DNA of 41,352 bases from an uncultured Megasphaera sp. (lineage in GTDB: Bacteria; Bacillota; Negativicutes; Veillonellales; Megasphaeraceae): NCBI RefSeq assembly GCF_900539295.1, contig NZ_UQBH01000019.1, positions 1-41,352 on the forward strand, read 5' to 3'. Shown here in pieces: positions 1 through 8,125 of the stretch. A program made the translations under genes and the position numbers. Under the pieces are notes generated by a model. That model was not told where the DNA came from, searched no databases, and saw nothing but the letters and a program-made list of their open reading frames with translations. Within the stretch, counting starts at the first letter, position 1, and each line of letters starts with the position of its first letter.

Positions 1-55
1 ACGTCCATTCGCGGTGGATGATTTAGTTGGCACCCCAATATTTGACAAAGAGCCC
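1..55. mobile_element. End of an ISL3-type insertion sequence (left copy)
   Basis: These 55 bases are the exact reverse complement of the last 55 bases of the window. Read from position 55 outward to 1 they begin GGGCTCTTTGTCAAA, which resembles the terminal repeats of ISL3-family elements (family assignment from memory). The element interior would lie to the left, outside the window. The insertion cuts the dehydrogenase gene at 56-661. No transposase is visible. An exact 55-base match is also what a k=55 de Bruijn assembly leaves when a contig ends at a repeat. Confidence 0.6.
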
Positions 56-661
56 TTTTTCCGGGTCGAGGCCGCTCTTTTTGGCGTAAGCCATGGCTTC
101 GCAGACGCCCATCATGTTGGACGCAATAGCGATTTGGTTGCTCATTTTGGCGTATTGGCCGCTGCCGGCCGGACCGAAGTAGGTCAGGGTCTTGCCCATG
201 GCCGAAAAGACGGAATTCATAGCGTCAAAGACAGCTTCTTCGCCGCCGACCATGATGGCCAGGGTTCCGTTTTTAGCGCCGACGTCGCCGCCGGAGACGG
301 GAGCATCGAGGGCATCCACGCCCAAAACCTTGGCTTTGTGGTAAATTTCTTTGGCAAGGGACGGGCTCGACGTCGTCATGTCGATGACCGTGCCGCCTTT
401 TTTCCCCTTTAAGATACCGTTATCGCCAAAATAGACTTCTTCCACGTCTTTCGGATAGCCGACGATGGAAATGACGACGTCCGACGCCGCAGCGACGGCA
501 GCCGGCGAGTCAAACCACTGGCAGCCTTCGGCGATGAGGGCGTCAGCCTTGCTTTTCGTACGCGTATAAATGTTAACTGGGAAGCCGGCTTTTTTCAGGT
601 TGCGGATCATGCCCGTTCCCATGACACCCGTTCCGATAAAGCCGATAGTCGTTGTATTCAT
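23..661 (-). pseudogene. 3-hydroxyisobutyrate dehydrogenase-family oxidoreductase, truncated by the IS
   Basis: The N-terminus has the Rossmann fingerprint GFIGTGVMG used to bind NAD(P). The substrate loop DAPVSGGDVGAKNG is present, and so is the GSGQYAKMSNQ segment holding the family's catalytic lysine. This is the beta-hydroxyacid dehydrogenase family, which includes 3-hydroxyisobutyrate dehydrogenase and tartronate semialdehyde reductase. The start at 661 follows a good GGAGGT Shine-Dalgarno; an upstream TTG in frame is less likely. Only about 203 native residues remain of the usual 290. After GLDPEKG the frame enters the IS end and picks up about ten foreign codons before a stop. The C-terminal helical dimerisation domain is lost, so the product is probably inactive. 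The exact substrate cannot be told. Confidence 0.85.
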
Positions 662-755
662 AGATAACACCTCCAATATGTATGCATGTTCTTATTATAG
701 CATAAATAGTTTTAATATAAATATGGGAGATGGCAATCGATAGCCGATGGGAATC

Positions 756-785
756 TTGACAAAAAGAGTATCCTTCTGCTATACT
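756..785 (+). promoter_or_regulatory. Sigma-A promoter of the manganese-riboswitch transcript
   Basis: TTGACA at 756-761 and TATACT at 780-785 are separated by 18 bp. The riboswitch starts about 15 bases downstream. Confidence 0.7.
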
Positions 786-801
786 AATTCCGTAATAAAA
801 T

Positions 802-897
802 AGCGAAGGGGAGTAACCCTCAGTTGTCCATCAACATCGTGCCGTTATGACCGGCTGGTGGCAGCATTGCTCTTGCAATAGGTGAGACTTTCGCATG
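802..897 (+). promoter_or_regulatory. yybP-ykoY manganese riboswitch aptamer
   Basis: The leader carries the conserved GGGGAGTA block near its 5' end (809-816), a central GCCG..GACCGGC part and the 3' GGTGAGACTTTCGC block (881-894). These are the hallmark parts of the yybP-ykoY family, which binds Mn2+. The last block also forms the left arm of the terminator that follows, so aptamer and terminator exclude each other. Mn2+ binding should therefore switch the downstream gene on. The downstream gene is a TerC-like exporter, the expected partner. Confidence 0.88.
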
Positions 898-940
898 ATA
901 CCAGCCTGACTGATACCATGCGGAAGTCTCTTTTGTTTTA
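884..940 (+). terminator. Riboswitch expression-platform terminator
   Basis: A 14-bp stem (884-897 with 917-930, one G-U pair) is followed by TTTTGTTTTA. Its left arm overlaps the aptamer's 3' strand, as expected for Mn2+-controlled antitermination. Confidence 0.85.
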
Positions 941-966
941 TTCAAAGAAAGTAGGAGAGAAATCAT

Positions 967-1653
967 ATGGAACTGTTATCAATGCAATTTTTCACGGCTT
1001 TAGGGACGATTATCCTGCTGGATATCCTCCTCGGCGGCGACAATGCCGTCGTCATCGCCATGGCAGCCAATAAGTTGTCGCCGGCCCTGCGCAAAAAGGC
1101 TATCCTCATCGGAACGGCTGGGGCCGTCATCATTCGGCTGATCATGACCTTCATCGCCGTATGGCTGCTGACCATTCCGTATCTGCAGGTCATCGGCGGC
1201 CTGATTCTCCTGCCCATTGCGGTAAAGCTCCTCGTTCCGGAAGAACATCACGACAATGTCAAAGCGTCGGATAACCTCATGGGGGCCATCAAGACCATCA
1301 TCATCGCCGACGCCGCTATGGGTGTCGACAACGTCCTGGCTATTGCCGGTGCCTCTCACGGCAGCTTCCTCTTGGTAGCCATCGGCTTCTTGGTCAGCAT
1401 TCCCATCATCGTCGGCGGCAGTACCATTATCGGCCGCCTCATGGACCGCTTCCCGGTCATCCTCTACGCCGGTGCCGGCCTCCTCGGTTGGACGGCAGGC
1501 TCTATGATCGGTCACGACAAAATCTTAGGCCCCATGATCGAGTCTTCCGTCGGCACGTGGGCTCCCTTGGCCATCCAGATTTTCCTGGCTGTCGGCGTCA
1601 TCGCCGTCGGTTTGGTTCTGAGCCGCAGTGTGACGGCGAAAGCCCAAGGCTAA
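967..1653 (+). CDS. TerC/YkoY-family membrane protein, probable Mn2+ exporter
   Basis: A 228-residue integral membrane protein of the TerC family, with about seven hydrophobic segments. The first segment ends in LLGGDNAVVIA and a second half carries AAMGVDNVLAIAGA. These are the two acidic GD/DN motifs that bind metal in the membrane in this family. Bacillus relatives YkoY and MeeF/MeeY help export manganese, and the yybP-ykoY riboswitch directly upstream supports that role here. The ATG at 967 has AGGAG eight bases upstream. It appears monocistronic. Family assignment is firm; the manganese substrate rests on the riboswitch and family knowledge. Confidence 0.9.
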   Translation: MELLSMQFFTALGTIILLDILLGGDNAVVIAMAANKLSPALRKKAILIGTAGAVIIRLIMTFIAVWLLTIPYLQVIGGLILLPIAVKLLVPEEHHDNVKASDNLMGAIKTIIIADAAMGVDNVLAIAGASHGSFLLVAIGFLVSIPIIVGGSTIIGRLMDRFPVILYAGAGLLGWTAGSMIGHDKILGPMIESSVGTWAPLAIQIFLAVGVIAVGLVLSRSVTAKAQG

Positions 1654-1779
1654 GGCGGGTTCTAAGGACTTCGCTCCGCCGGCGAAAGCCCCGTCCGTTT
1701 GATTTATGATATGAACTGTGTTAAAATGACATAAAACTATTCAATAATTGCAATCCATTGATAAAGTGAGGTAATCGCG

Positions 1780-2247
1780 ATGAAAACGTGGAAAATCTTT
1801 GGCCTGACCTTGGCCTTGACGACCGTAGCTGCCGCTGCTTTTGCGTCGGTTCCGCATTCGGCCCTGCGTATCGGCGGCATCCCTTTCGATGCCGAAAGCT
1901 CGGTCATTCGTTCGATGTACGGCATGCCGACCAAAGTAGACGTTCACATGGAAAAAGAACGGGCTACGGAAGACACGGAATATGAATACGGCAACTCCGT
2001 GTCCATCGACTTAAAGTACGACCGTGTCCATCAAATCGAAGTCTCGGCCAATAACGGCTGGGCTACGGCGGACGGCGTCCATGTCGGCATGGATGTTGCT
2101 GAGGTAGAAACCATTTACGGCGAACCCGATGCCGTTCGGGACGATCATTACATCTATTACGTCACCGGCCGCTCAGACCTCGGTATCGACATCGAAATCG
2201 AAAATAACCGCGTCGAAGAAATTACCGTCGGAAAATTAGACAAATAA
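1780..2247 (+). CDS. Secreted hypothetical protein with two related half-domains
   Basis: 155 residues. Residues 1-22 form a clear signal peptide (KTWK followed by a long Leu/Ala stretch ending AFA). The mature part has two related units: IGGIPFDAESSVIRSMYGMPTKV and GVHVGMDVAEVETIYGEPDAV both have the shape 'I/V-G-hydrophobic, acidic helix, Y-G-x-P'. This is the pattern seen in SmpA/OmlA (BamE-like) folds and similar periplasmic domains, but I cannot name a family. The ATG at 1780 follows GTGAGGT. A terminator lies just after the stop. Function unknown. Confidence 0.75.
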   Translation: MKTWKIFGLTLALTTVAAAAFASVPHSALRIGGIPFDAESSVIRSMYGMPTKVDVHMEKERATEDTEYEYGNSVSIDLKYDRVHQIEVSANNGWATADGVHVGMDVAEVETIYGEPDAVRDDHYIYYVTGRSDLGIDIEIENNRVEEITVGKLDK

Positions 2248-2259
2248 GAAAGCGATAAG

Positions 2260-2293
2260 ACACCGGTCCAAATCCATGGGCTGGTGTTTTTTG
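2260..2293 (+). terminator. Rho-independent terminator
   Basis: Stem ACACCGG/CTGGTGT followed by TTTTTTG, directly downstream of the secreted protein gene. Confidence 0.75.
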
Positions 2294-2326
2294 TTTCCGG
2301 AAGAGGATTTCCTCCTTTTTCATATC

Positions 2327-2366
2327 CAAAAAAAGCCGGTCGATAGGGAAGTCGGCCGGCTTTTTG
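2327..2366. terminator. Bidirectional terminator
   Basis: Stem AGCCGGTCGA/TCGGCCGGCT with an A-run on the left and a T-run on the right. It sits between convergent genes and can stop both transcripts. Confidence 0.8.
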
Positions 2367-2379
2367 GCGAGGGATGGAT

Positions 2380-3180
2380 TTATAAATCGGTGAATACCGT
2401 AAGGTCGTCAGGAATGTAAAGGTTGCCGTCGTAATACTTTTTGCCTTCTTCGGCATAGCGGGCCTTACGGTGGGCTAAGTCGCTGTCTTCCGTATGATAG
2501 AGGATGACGTTTTGGACGTCCAGTCGCTGAGCGAGTTCACAGGCGTCCTTTACGGTAGAATGATTCTTTTCATAAGGGTGGAAAATGGCTTCATCGGCGT
2601 CGAGGCAGAAGGCTTCGTGAAGGAGCCACTTGCTGCCTTTGACGTAGTCTTCTTCCCAGGGCTGGCACGGTTCGTCGCCGCAGCAGGTCAGGCGGCCGTC
2701 AGAAAGTTCCATCGCGAAGCCAAACTGCTTGGCCTTCGTCGAGCGGATGTCGAAGAAGGTGACGTCATGGCTGATGAGGGTGTGCTTGTCGCCGTCTTCG
2801 ACGGTGATCAGATGGAGCTTGTCGTCGAGGTAGCGGCTGTCCTTCGCAGCGAGGAGAGACGTCGCCATAGAGCGCAGGAGGCCGATGACTTCGTCGTGCC
2901 CATAGATCGTGGCCTCGCCGTCATACGTCCCGCGCCGCCAGGACTGGCACATCATGCGCATGAGCCAGATGATGCCCAGGAGATGGTCGATGTGCTTGTG
3001 CGTGACGAAGACCGTCCGCATATCCTGCCAGCGAAGATTTGCCCTTTCCAGCTGCTGTAAGAGCCCATTTCCACCGCCGCCGTCGACGAGGAGGTACTGC
3101 CCCTTTTCTTCTAAAACGAAACAGGTGTTATAACAATGGGTGACGGTAGCATTGCCCGTGCCTAAGATGGTAAGATTCAT
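2380..3180 (-). CDS. MBL-fold metallohydrolase, RNase Z-like
   Basis: 266 residues beginning MNLTILGTGNATVT, the typical first strand of RNase Z/arylsulfatase-like beta-lactamase folds. The zinc-binding motif HKHIDH follows THKHIDHLLG. A later acidic CCGDEP and a C-terminal H (ILYHTED) complete the usual metal ligands. The start at 3180 is chosen because it follows AGGGAG and a good promoter; the open frame runs upstream without a start signal. A tRNA 3'-processing role is possible, but the exosite arm of true RNase Z is not recognisable, so a general metal-dependent hydrolase is safer. Confidence 0.85.
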   Translation of the reverse strand: MNLTILGTGNATVTHCYNTCFVLEEKGQYLLVDGGGGNGLLQQLERANLRWQDMRTVFVTHKHIDHLLGIIWLMRMMCQSWRRGTYDGEATIYGHDEVIGLLRSMATSLLAAKDSRYLDDKLHLITVEDGDKHTLISHDVTFFDIRSTKAKQFGFAMELSDGRLTCCGDEPCQPWEEDYVKGSKWLLHEAFCLDADEAIFHPYEKNHSTVKDACELAQRLDVQNVILYHTEDSDLAHRKARYAEEGKKYYDGNLYIPDDLTVFTDL

Positions 3181-3214
3181 AACAAGCTCCCTTCTAATCA
3201 AAAAGTACCGTATT

Positions 3215-3243
3215 AATATAACAAATTTTAGGGACGGTGTAAA
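3215..3243 (-). promoter_or_regulatory. Promoter of the MBL hydrolase gene
   Basis: On the minus strand TTTACA and TATATT are spaced by exactly 17 bp, 35 bases upstream of the ATG. Confidence 0.65.
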
Positions 3244-3343
3244 TGCCTGCGGGACGGCTAACGTTCTTGAAGCAGAAAGCGGCGTCGTCGATCCGGAAAA
3301 GGTCGCAGCCATCGAAAAAGAAGTACAAATTACAACCTTATAA
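3236..3343 (+). pseudogene. C-terminal remnant of an unidentified gene
   Basis: Thirty-five codons in host-like codon usage (rich in GAA, GTC, GCC), ending in VAAIEKEVQITTL and TAA, with a strong terminator right after. The upstream part of the same frame is antisense to the MBL gene, so there is no intact start. It reads as the tail of a gene whose front was deleted. I do not recognise the family. Confidence 0.35.
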
Positions 3344-3373
3344 GACAGCATAGGGGAACACTCCTGCAAAACA

Positions 3374-3413
3374 GGGCTTTCGATAAAATCACAAGTTATC
3401 GGAAGCCTTATTT
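3374..3413 (+). terminator. Rho-independent terminator after the gene remnant
   Basis: A 12-bp stem GGCTTTCGATAA/TTATCGGAAGCC (one wobble) followed by TTATTTATAT. Confidence 0.7.
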
Positions 3414-3456
3414 ATATAGAAACCAAGGCCCCATATCTTCTGATACCCATCCCATC

Positions 3457-3485
3457 TTGCAGTCAACTCCAAAAATCCGTATACT
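3457..3485 (+). promoter_or_regulatory. Promoter of the yfcE-like gene
   Basis: TTGCAG and TATACT separated by 17 bp. Transcription would begin near 3492, giving a leader of about 110 nucleotides. Confidence 0.65.
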
Positions 3486-3572
3486 AAAGACACGCACAAT
3501 AAAAAACAGCCAAGGGAATAGCCCTCTTTCGGCAGTCCCCTGCTGCATTAGGATCTTATTTAGCGTATATCA

Positions 3573-3589
3573 GGTGCCAGACGGGCACC
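3573..3589 (+). promoter_or_regulatory. Hairpin abutting the yfcE Shine-Dalgarno
   Basis: GGTGCC/GGCACC with a five-base loop ends one base before the GGGAGG ribosome site. The rest of the leader (3492-3572) also has GC-rich complementary blocks. No known riboswitch class was recognised. Confidence 0.4.
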
Positions 3590-3601
3590 GGGAGGTATAA
3601 C

Positions 3602-4147
3602 ATGAAATATTTCATCGCTTCAGATATTCACGGCTCGGCCTATTACTGCCGCCGTCTCCTCGAAGCTTATCAGCGGGAAGGTGCCGACCGTTTCCTTCTC
3701 CTCGGCGACATCCTCTACCACGGGCCGCGAAATGATTTGCCGAAAGACTATAATCCGAAAGAAGTCTTTGCCATGCTGAACGGCATGAAGGACTCCATCC
3801 TCTGCGTCCGCGGCAACTGCGACAGCGAAGTCGATCAGATGGTCTTGGAATTTCCCATCATGGCCCCTTACGCCATCTTGACCCAGGGGTCCCTCGTCGT
3901 TTATGCGACCCACGGTGACCACTACAATACCCATTCGCTGCCGCCCCTTCAGAAAGGGGACATCCTCCTCCACGGCCACACTCATCTGCCGGTATGGGAA
4001 CCCTTCGGCCAGGATAATTACTATCTCAATCCGGGCTCGGCGTCCCTTCCGAAAGACGGCAATCCCCACAGTTATCTCATCTGGGAAAATCAAACCTTTA
4101 CTTGGAAGGATATGGACGGCAAGGATTTTCATGAACTGACCTTATAG
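3602..4147 (+). CDS. yfcE: YfcE-family phosphodiesterase
   Basis: 181 residues, against 184 in E. coli YfcE. The calcineurin-like metallophosphoesterase motifs are complete: SDIHGS near the N-terminus, LLGDILYHGPRN, VRGNCDSE, THGDHY and HGHTHLP, which together hold two metal ions. YfcE hydrolyses phosphodiester bonds in vitro; its natural substrate is not settled. ATG at 3602 follows GGGAGGT. Its 3' end overlaps that of pabC by six bases, tail to tail, with no terminator visible between them. Confidence 0.92.
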   Translation: MKYFIASDIHGSAYYCRRLLEAYQREGADRFLLLGDILYHGPRNDLPKDYNPKEVFAMLNGMKDSILCVRGNCDSEVDQMVLEFPIMAPYAILTQGSLVVYATHGDHYNTHSLPPLQKGDILLHGHTHLPVWEPFGQDNYYLNPGSASLPKDGNPHSYLIWENQTFTWKDMDGKDFHELTL

Positions 4148-4891
4148 GGATGCCGGAAAGGGGCGGAGCCGATCCTGTAAATAGCTTTGGAAGAGGGCAG
4201 CTGTCTGCGTTTCTTCCGATACGGGAAAGACGTACTCGCCGAATTGGCGGACGGCCATGATGCCCATGAGGGAATTGGTAATAAAACACTCGTCGAAGGA
4301 CCCTATTTCATCGGGAACGATGGATCTTTCGATGACATCATAGCGAGAACAGAGGTAGGCGCGGACGATGCCCGGCAAGAGTCCGGCCTCGATGGGCGGC
4401 GTATAGAGCTGCCCATTTTTTATGAAGAACAAGTTGCTCACGGCTCCTTCGGAAAGTTCGCCCTTCGTATTGCAGAAAATCGGTTCGTCAATGCCTTGTC
4501 GGGCCGCTTTCCGTTTGGCTAAGATGGAATCGCCGTAATTAAAGGTCTTATGGCCGACGAAGGGGGAACTTTCATTGCGCCGTATATCCGACAGGGCCAG
4601 GACGAATCCCGGACGAGACATCATGGCTTCGTAGGGATTGGGACGGGATGTGAAGCATAAATTATGATCGGAAGCGAGGATTTTTAGAACGCCTTTATTG
4701 CTTCCGTCCTTCGTTAAATACGATTCTAACCGCTCTTTCCAATCGGCAGGCAGGGAAATGCCCAACCAGTCCAGGGTACGCTGCAGCCGGGCTTCATGGG
4801 CTTCGAGCCAAAGGGGACGTCCATGGACCAGAGACAGGGTTTCAAAGGCACCGAGGCCGAACTGATAGCCGTCATCAAAGGTAAGGTTCAT
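4142..4891 (-). CDS. pabC: Aminodeoxychorismate lyase
   Basis: 249 residues of the fold-type IV PLP enzymes (branched-chain aminotransferase/PabC). It starts at NLTFDDGYQFGLGAFETL, where family members have 'D-G-x-x-G-x-G-x-F-E-T'. The PLP lysine is in HKTFNYGDSILAKRKA. GELSEGAVSNLFF and GLLPGIVRA are the phosphate-binding motifs. PabC releases pyruvate from 4-amino-4-deoxychorismate to give p-aminobenzoate for folate. It is the last gene of the pabA-pabB-pabC operon, overlapping pabB by 17 bases. The operon context makes PabC far more likely than a D-amino acid or branched-chain transaminase. Confidence 0.9.
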   Translation of the reverse strand: MNLTFDDGYQFGLGAFETLSLVHGRPLWLEAHEARLQRTLDWLGISLPADWKERLESYLTKDGSNKGVLKILASDHNLCFTSRPNPYEAMMSRPGFVLALSDIRRNESSPFVGHKTFNYGDSILAKRKAARQGIDEPIFCNTKGELSEGAVSNLFFIKNGQLYTPPIEAGLLPGIVRAYLCSRYDVIERSIVPDEIGSFDECFITNSLMGIMAVRQFGEYVFPVSEETQTAALFQSYLQDRLRPFPASL

Positions 4892-6263
4892 AATAAAAGG
4901 GTTCTCCTTTCAAGGCCGTCAGCAAGGCTTTGGCTTTCTGCCAGATTTCTTCGTACTCAAAGTTCCGATCCGATTCGGCCGTAATGCCGCCGCCGACGCC
5001 GATATAATAGGTGTCCTTTTGATGGACGGCCGTGCGGATGACGATGTTGAGGTCGCAGTTTCCGTCGAGGGAGAGATAACCGATGGTGCCCGTATAAAGC
5101 TGACGCCGGCTCGCTTCCAGCTCGTCGATGATTTCCATGGCCCGCTTCTTGGGCGCCCCCGTGACGGAACCTCCGGGAAAGAGGGCCGTAAGGGCGTCGA
5201 CGGCAGTCTGGTCCGGCAGCAAAATGCCGGTCACACTGGCGACTAAGTGGAAGACCGACGCATAGTCTTCGACAGTAAATAAGGCAGGCACGGTGACGCT
5301 GCCAGGCTGGCAGATTTTATGGAGGTCATTTCGTTCAAGGTCGACGATCATCAACAGCTCGCTGCGATCTTTTTGCGAATCCTTTAATTCTTGGCGCAGG
5401 GCCGTATCTTCAGCCGCCGTCTTTCCCCGGCGTCGTGTCCCTTTGATGGGCCGAGTCTCAATTCTCCGGCCGTCGATGTGAAGCAGTCGTTCCATCGAGG
5501 AGCTGACGATCTGGTAATTTCCGTACTGCAAATAGGCTCCGAAGGGCGACGGATTGTCCCGGCGCAGGCGGGAAAAGAGAGTGTACGGCGGGCAGGGGCT
5601 GTCGACGGTCAACGTACTGGTGAAGTTGGTGACATAGACGTCGCCGGAAACGAGGTAGCTCATCAATTTTCGCAGGGATAAGGCGTATTCATCGGGCGTA
5701 CAATCAGGCCGTATGGCGGCGGGATATATCTCGGTCAGGGACGGCTGGGTGAAGGCTGCCATGCGCTGCCCGATGAGGCTTTCCATCTTGTCCCACAAGG
5801 CCGGAGCCTCCTCGGTATGGCCGTTGGCGATGAACCAAAGGCTGTGATCTTTTAAGTCTTCGATGATGAAAAAGTCGTAAAAGACCCACTTCATCTCGGC
5901 GATATCGGTTTTCGGTGCATGCTGTGACAAAAGGCCCTGTCCCTTCATGCCGTAGTCGTAGGTGACGTAGCCGATGGCTCCCGATGTCAACGGCAGGTCG
6001 GTATAATTCTTCCGGCCATGGCGTCGGAGGTAATCCTTGAGATAGGCTTCGGCCGATCCCGGATGGTACTTGCCGTCGACGCGGAGGCGCCCTTTTTCGA
6101 CGGTCACCGTGTGATAGGGAACGAGGCCGATGATGGCGTAGCGGCCCAGCTTATTTTCCAGAGAAGAATCGAGAAAGGCCGCATCTTTTTCGTCGGCAAA
6201 GAGGGAGAAAATCTGACTGGCCGTATAGGGAAGGTCCGAACGGCGGACATAGGGTTCAGGCAT
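4875..6263 (-). CDS. pabB: Aminodeoxychorismate synthase component I
   Basis: 462 residues of the chorismate-binding (TrpE/PabB) family. The signature PIKGTRRRG carries the PabB-specific lysine that attacks chorismate C2; TrpE lacks it. LMIVDLERNDL, FPGGSVTGAPKKRAMEII and the C-terminal YIGVGGGITAESD follow in the usual order. It aminates chorismate with ammonia delivered by PabA. ATG at 6263 overlaps the end of pabA by eight bases, so the two are translationally coupled. Substrate could in principle be anthranilate synthase, but PIKGT and the pabC neighbour argue for folate. Confidence 0.93.
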   Translation of the reverse strand: MPEPYVRRSDLPYTASQIFSLFADEKDAAFLDSSLENKLGRYAIIGLVPYHTVTVEKGRLRVDGKYHPGSAEAYLKDYLRRHGRKNYTDLPLTSGAIGYVTYDYGMKGQGLLSQHAPKTDIAEMKWVFYDFFIIEDLKDHSLWFIANGHTEEAPALWDKMESLIGQRMAAFTQPSLTEIYPAAIRPDCTPDEYALSLRKLMSYLVSGDVYVTNFTSTLTVDSPCPPYTLFSRLRRDNPSPFGAYLQYGNYQIVSSSMERLLHIDGRRIETRPIKGTRRRGKTAAEDTALRQELKDSQKDRSELLMIVDLERNDLHKICQPGSVTVPALFTVEDYASVFHLVASVTGILLPDQTAVDALTALFPGGSVTGAPKKRAMEIIDELEASRRQLYTGTIGYLSLDGNCDLNIVIRTAVHQKDTYYIGVGGGITAESDRNFEYEEIWQKAKALLTALKGEPFYYEPYL

Positions 6264-6846
6264 CGTATCGACCTCCTTTTTCGGCGCAGCGGCAAAAGGC
6301 TTGGATCAAGTCGTCGCCGTACTCCGACAAGAGGGCTTCCGGATGAAACTGGAGGCCGAAGAGGGGCAGCTCTTTGTGCGACACGGCCATGACGGCGCCG
6401 TCGTCACTCATAGCGTCGACGCGGTAGTCTCGGGGAAGGGAGTTTTTTTGAACGACCAGCGAGTGGTAGCGGGTCACGGAAAAGGTTTCGGGAAGACCTT
6501 TAAAGAGGCCTCTCCCTTTATGATGAATGGCCGTCACCTTGCCGTGCATCGGCCTTTTCCCGCGGGTGACAGAAGCACCGGCTGCATAGACCAGGACCTC
6601 CATGCCGAGGCAAATACCAAGGATGGGGACGGTCTCTTTGAAGTCCTGCACAATGGCCAGGGACTGCCAGGCATCGGCCGGCCCCTTAGGTCCGGGGGAA
6701 ATGATGATGCCGTCAGGCTTCATGGCGGCGATTTCGCCGAGACCGATGGCATCGCAGGAACGAACTTCGACGTCGCGCCCCGTTTTAGCGACGAGGTCGG
6801 CCAGGTTATACGTAAAGGAATCATAGTTATCGACGATGAGATACAT
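6256..6846 (-). CDS. pabA: Aminodeoxychorismate synthase component II (glutamine amidotransferase)
   Basis: 196 residues, class I glutamine amidotransferase. NYDSFTYNL at the N-terminus, oxyanion region IISPGPKGP, catalytic Cys in ILGICLGME and the His-Glu pair in FGLQFHPEA are present. The usual GICLGHQ reads GICLGME here, an uncommon change next to the nucleophile; the catalytic residues themselves are kept. It supplies ammonia to PabB. First gene of the operon, with AAGGAGGT before the ATG and about 100 bases of leader behind a TATACT-like -10 near 6950. TrpG is the alternative name if shared with tryptophan synthesis. Confidence 0.92.
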   Translation of the reverse strand: MYLIVDNYDSFTYNLADLVAKTGRDVEVRSCDAIGLGEIAAMKPDGIIISPGPKGPADAWQSLAIVQDFKETVPILGICLGMEVLVYAAGASVTRGKRPMHGKVTAIHHKGRGLFKGLPETFSVTRYHSLVVQKNSLPRDYRVDAMSDDGAVMAVSHKELPLFGLQFHPEALLSEYGDDLIQAFCRCAEKGGRYDA

Positions 6847-7062
6847 TAATACCTCCTTATAAAAAAAGGATAGCGGCGGCAGCTCAAAACTGCACAGTCG
6901 TTATCCGTAAAGGTCCGTAATCTGTGTTGAAAAAATATTCTTCTTAATTAGTATACCATAATTCACCTTGTTTTGCCTAAGTTTTTTTATATCTTAAAAC
7001 AGGCTGTACGAAGTCCGCCTTTTCCAGTATACTAAAAATAAAAAGGGAAATGAGGGATATAT

Positions 7063-7986
7063 ATGCGAATTTTACAGAATACACTGCGGGCGGCCATTGC
7101 CCAGGCCTCACCGGTGATGTTCGACAAAAAGGCGACGCTGGCCAAAGTCGTTTCACAAATCGAAGAAGCCGGGCGAAATAAGGCTTCGCTCATCGTTTTT
7201 CCCGAATCACTGGTGCCGTGTTACCCTTACGGCCTGACCTTCGGCTTTACCGTCGGCAGCCGCTCCGAAGCCGAACGGGCCGACTGGCTGCGTTACTATG
7301 AAGAGTCCGTCGTCGTCGGCCGCGATTTGGACGACGTCGCAGCCGCCGCCAAGGCCTTTGGCATCTACGTCAGCTTAGGGATTACCGAACGGGATGAAAC
7401 GACGTATTCGCTCTATTGCAGCAACGTCATCTTCGGGCCCGACGGCACTTTGCAAGCCCTCCATCGGAAGATAAAGCCGACCGGTGCCGAACGCTATATC
7501 TGGGCCGATTCTCACGTGCCGTCGACCTATTTTCCTATCGTCCAGACGCCGTGGGGGCCCATGGGATCGCTCATTTGCTGGGAAAATTACATGCCTTTAG
7601 CTCGAACGGCGCTCTATCAAAAAGGAGTCAGCCTCTATTTGGCCCCCAACACTAACGACAATCCCGAATGGCAGGACACGATCAAGCACATTGCCATCGA
7701 AGGCCGCTGCTACGTCTTTAACGTCGACCAATACTTTACCAAGGCCATGTATCCCGCCGATTTAGTGGAAAAAGAGGCTGTGGACAAACTGAATGATCAG
7801 ACCTGCCGCGGCGGCAGCTGCATCATCGATCCCTGCGGCCATTACGTCACCGAGCCCGTTTGGGATAAGGAAGCCATCATCTACGCCGACCTGGACATGA
7901 ATCAAGTCGCCCTGCGCCACATGGAATTCGACGCTGCCGGTCATTACAGCCGCCCGGATATTCTCGAACTCAAGGTTCATGAATAG
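7063..7986 (+). CDS. Nitrilase-family carbon-nitrogen hydrolase
   Basis: 307 residues with the full catalytic set of the nitrilase superfamily: Glu in LIVFPESLVPCYP, Lys in LHRKIKPTGAER and Cys in GSLICWENYMPLAR. The CWENYMPLAR form and the length match true nitrilases (branch 1), which turn nitriles into acids plus ammonia, rather than amidases or beta-ureidopropionases. Start at ATG 7063 behind GAGGGA; a TATACT at about 7028 is a likely -10. Stands alone, closed by a strong terminator. The natural nitrile is unknown. Confidence 0.9.
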   Translation: MRILQNTLRAAIAQASPVMFDKKATLAKVVSQIEEAGRNKASLIVFPESLVPCYPYGLTFGFTVGSRSEAERADWLRYYEESVVVGRDLDDVAAAAKAFGIYVSLGITERDETTYSLYCSNVIFGPDGTLQALHRKIKPTGAERYIWADSHVPSTYFPIVQTPWGPMGSLICWENYMPLARTALYQKGVSLYLAPNTNDNPEWQDTIKHIAIEGRCYVFNVDQYFTKAMYPADLVEKEAVDKLNDQTCRGGSCIIDPCGHYVTEPVWDKEAIIYADLDMNQVALRHMEFDAAGHYSRPDILELKVHE

Positions 7987-8021
7987 GGAAGGAGAATGGC
8001 TTTTTAGACCATAGGGAAGAC

Positions 8022-8068
8022 GAAAAAAAGAGCGTTAAACGAAGATAAACTCCGTTTAACGCTCTTTT
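8022..8068. terminator. Bidirectional terminator
   Basis: A perfect 12-bp stem GAGCGTTAAACG/CGTTTAACGCTC with A7 before it and T4 after it lies between the convergent nitrilase and HD genes. Confidence 0.88.
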
Positions 8069-8125
8069 CGATGGGCCCTTTACCGACAACAGGGAGGCGG
8101 TCGTGCCGGTAGGGGCTATGGAAAT

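Noticed and set aside
14..412. Open frame starting MDDLVGTPIFDKEP at the left end and the matching frame at the right end
   Set aside because: Both simply translate the 55-bp IS end; beyond it they run antisense to real genes.
2494..3060. Long plus-strand frame of 188 codons opposite the MBL hydrolase
   Set aside because: It is a shadow of a gene with high third-position GC; no ribosome site and no recognisable domain.
6847..6960. Folate-type (THF) riboswitch in the pabA leader
   Set aside because: The leader has a GC-rich block but none of the conserved THF aptamer sequences.
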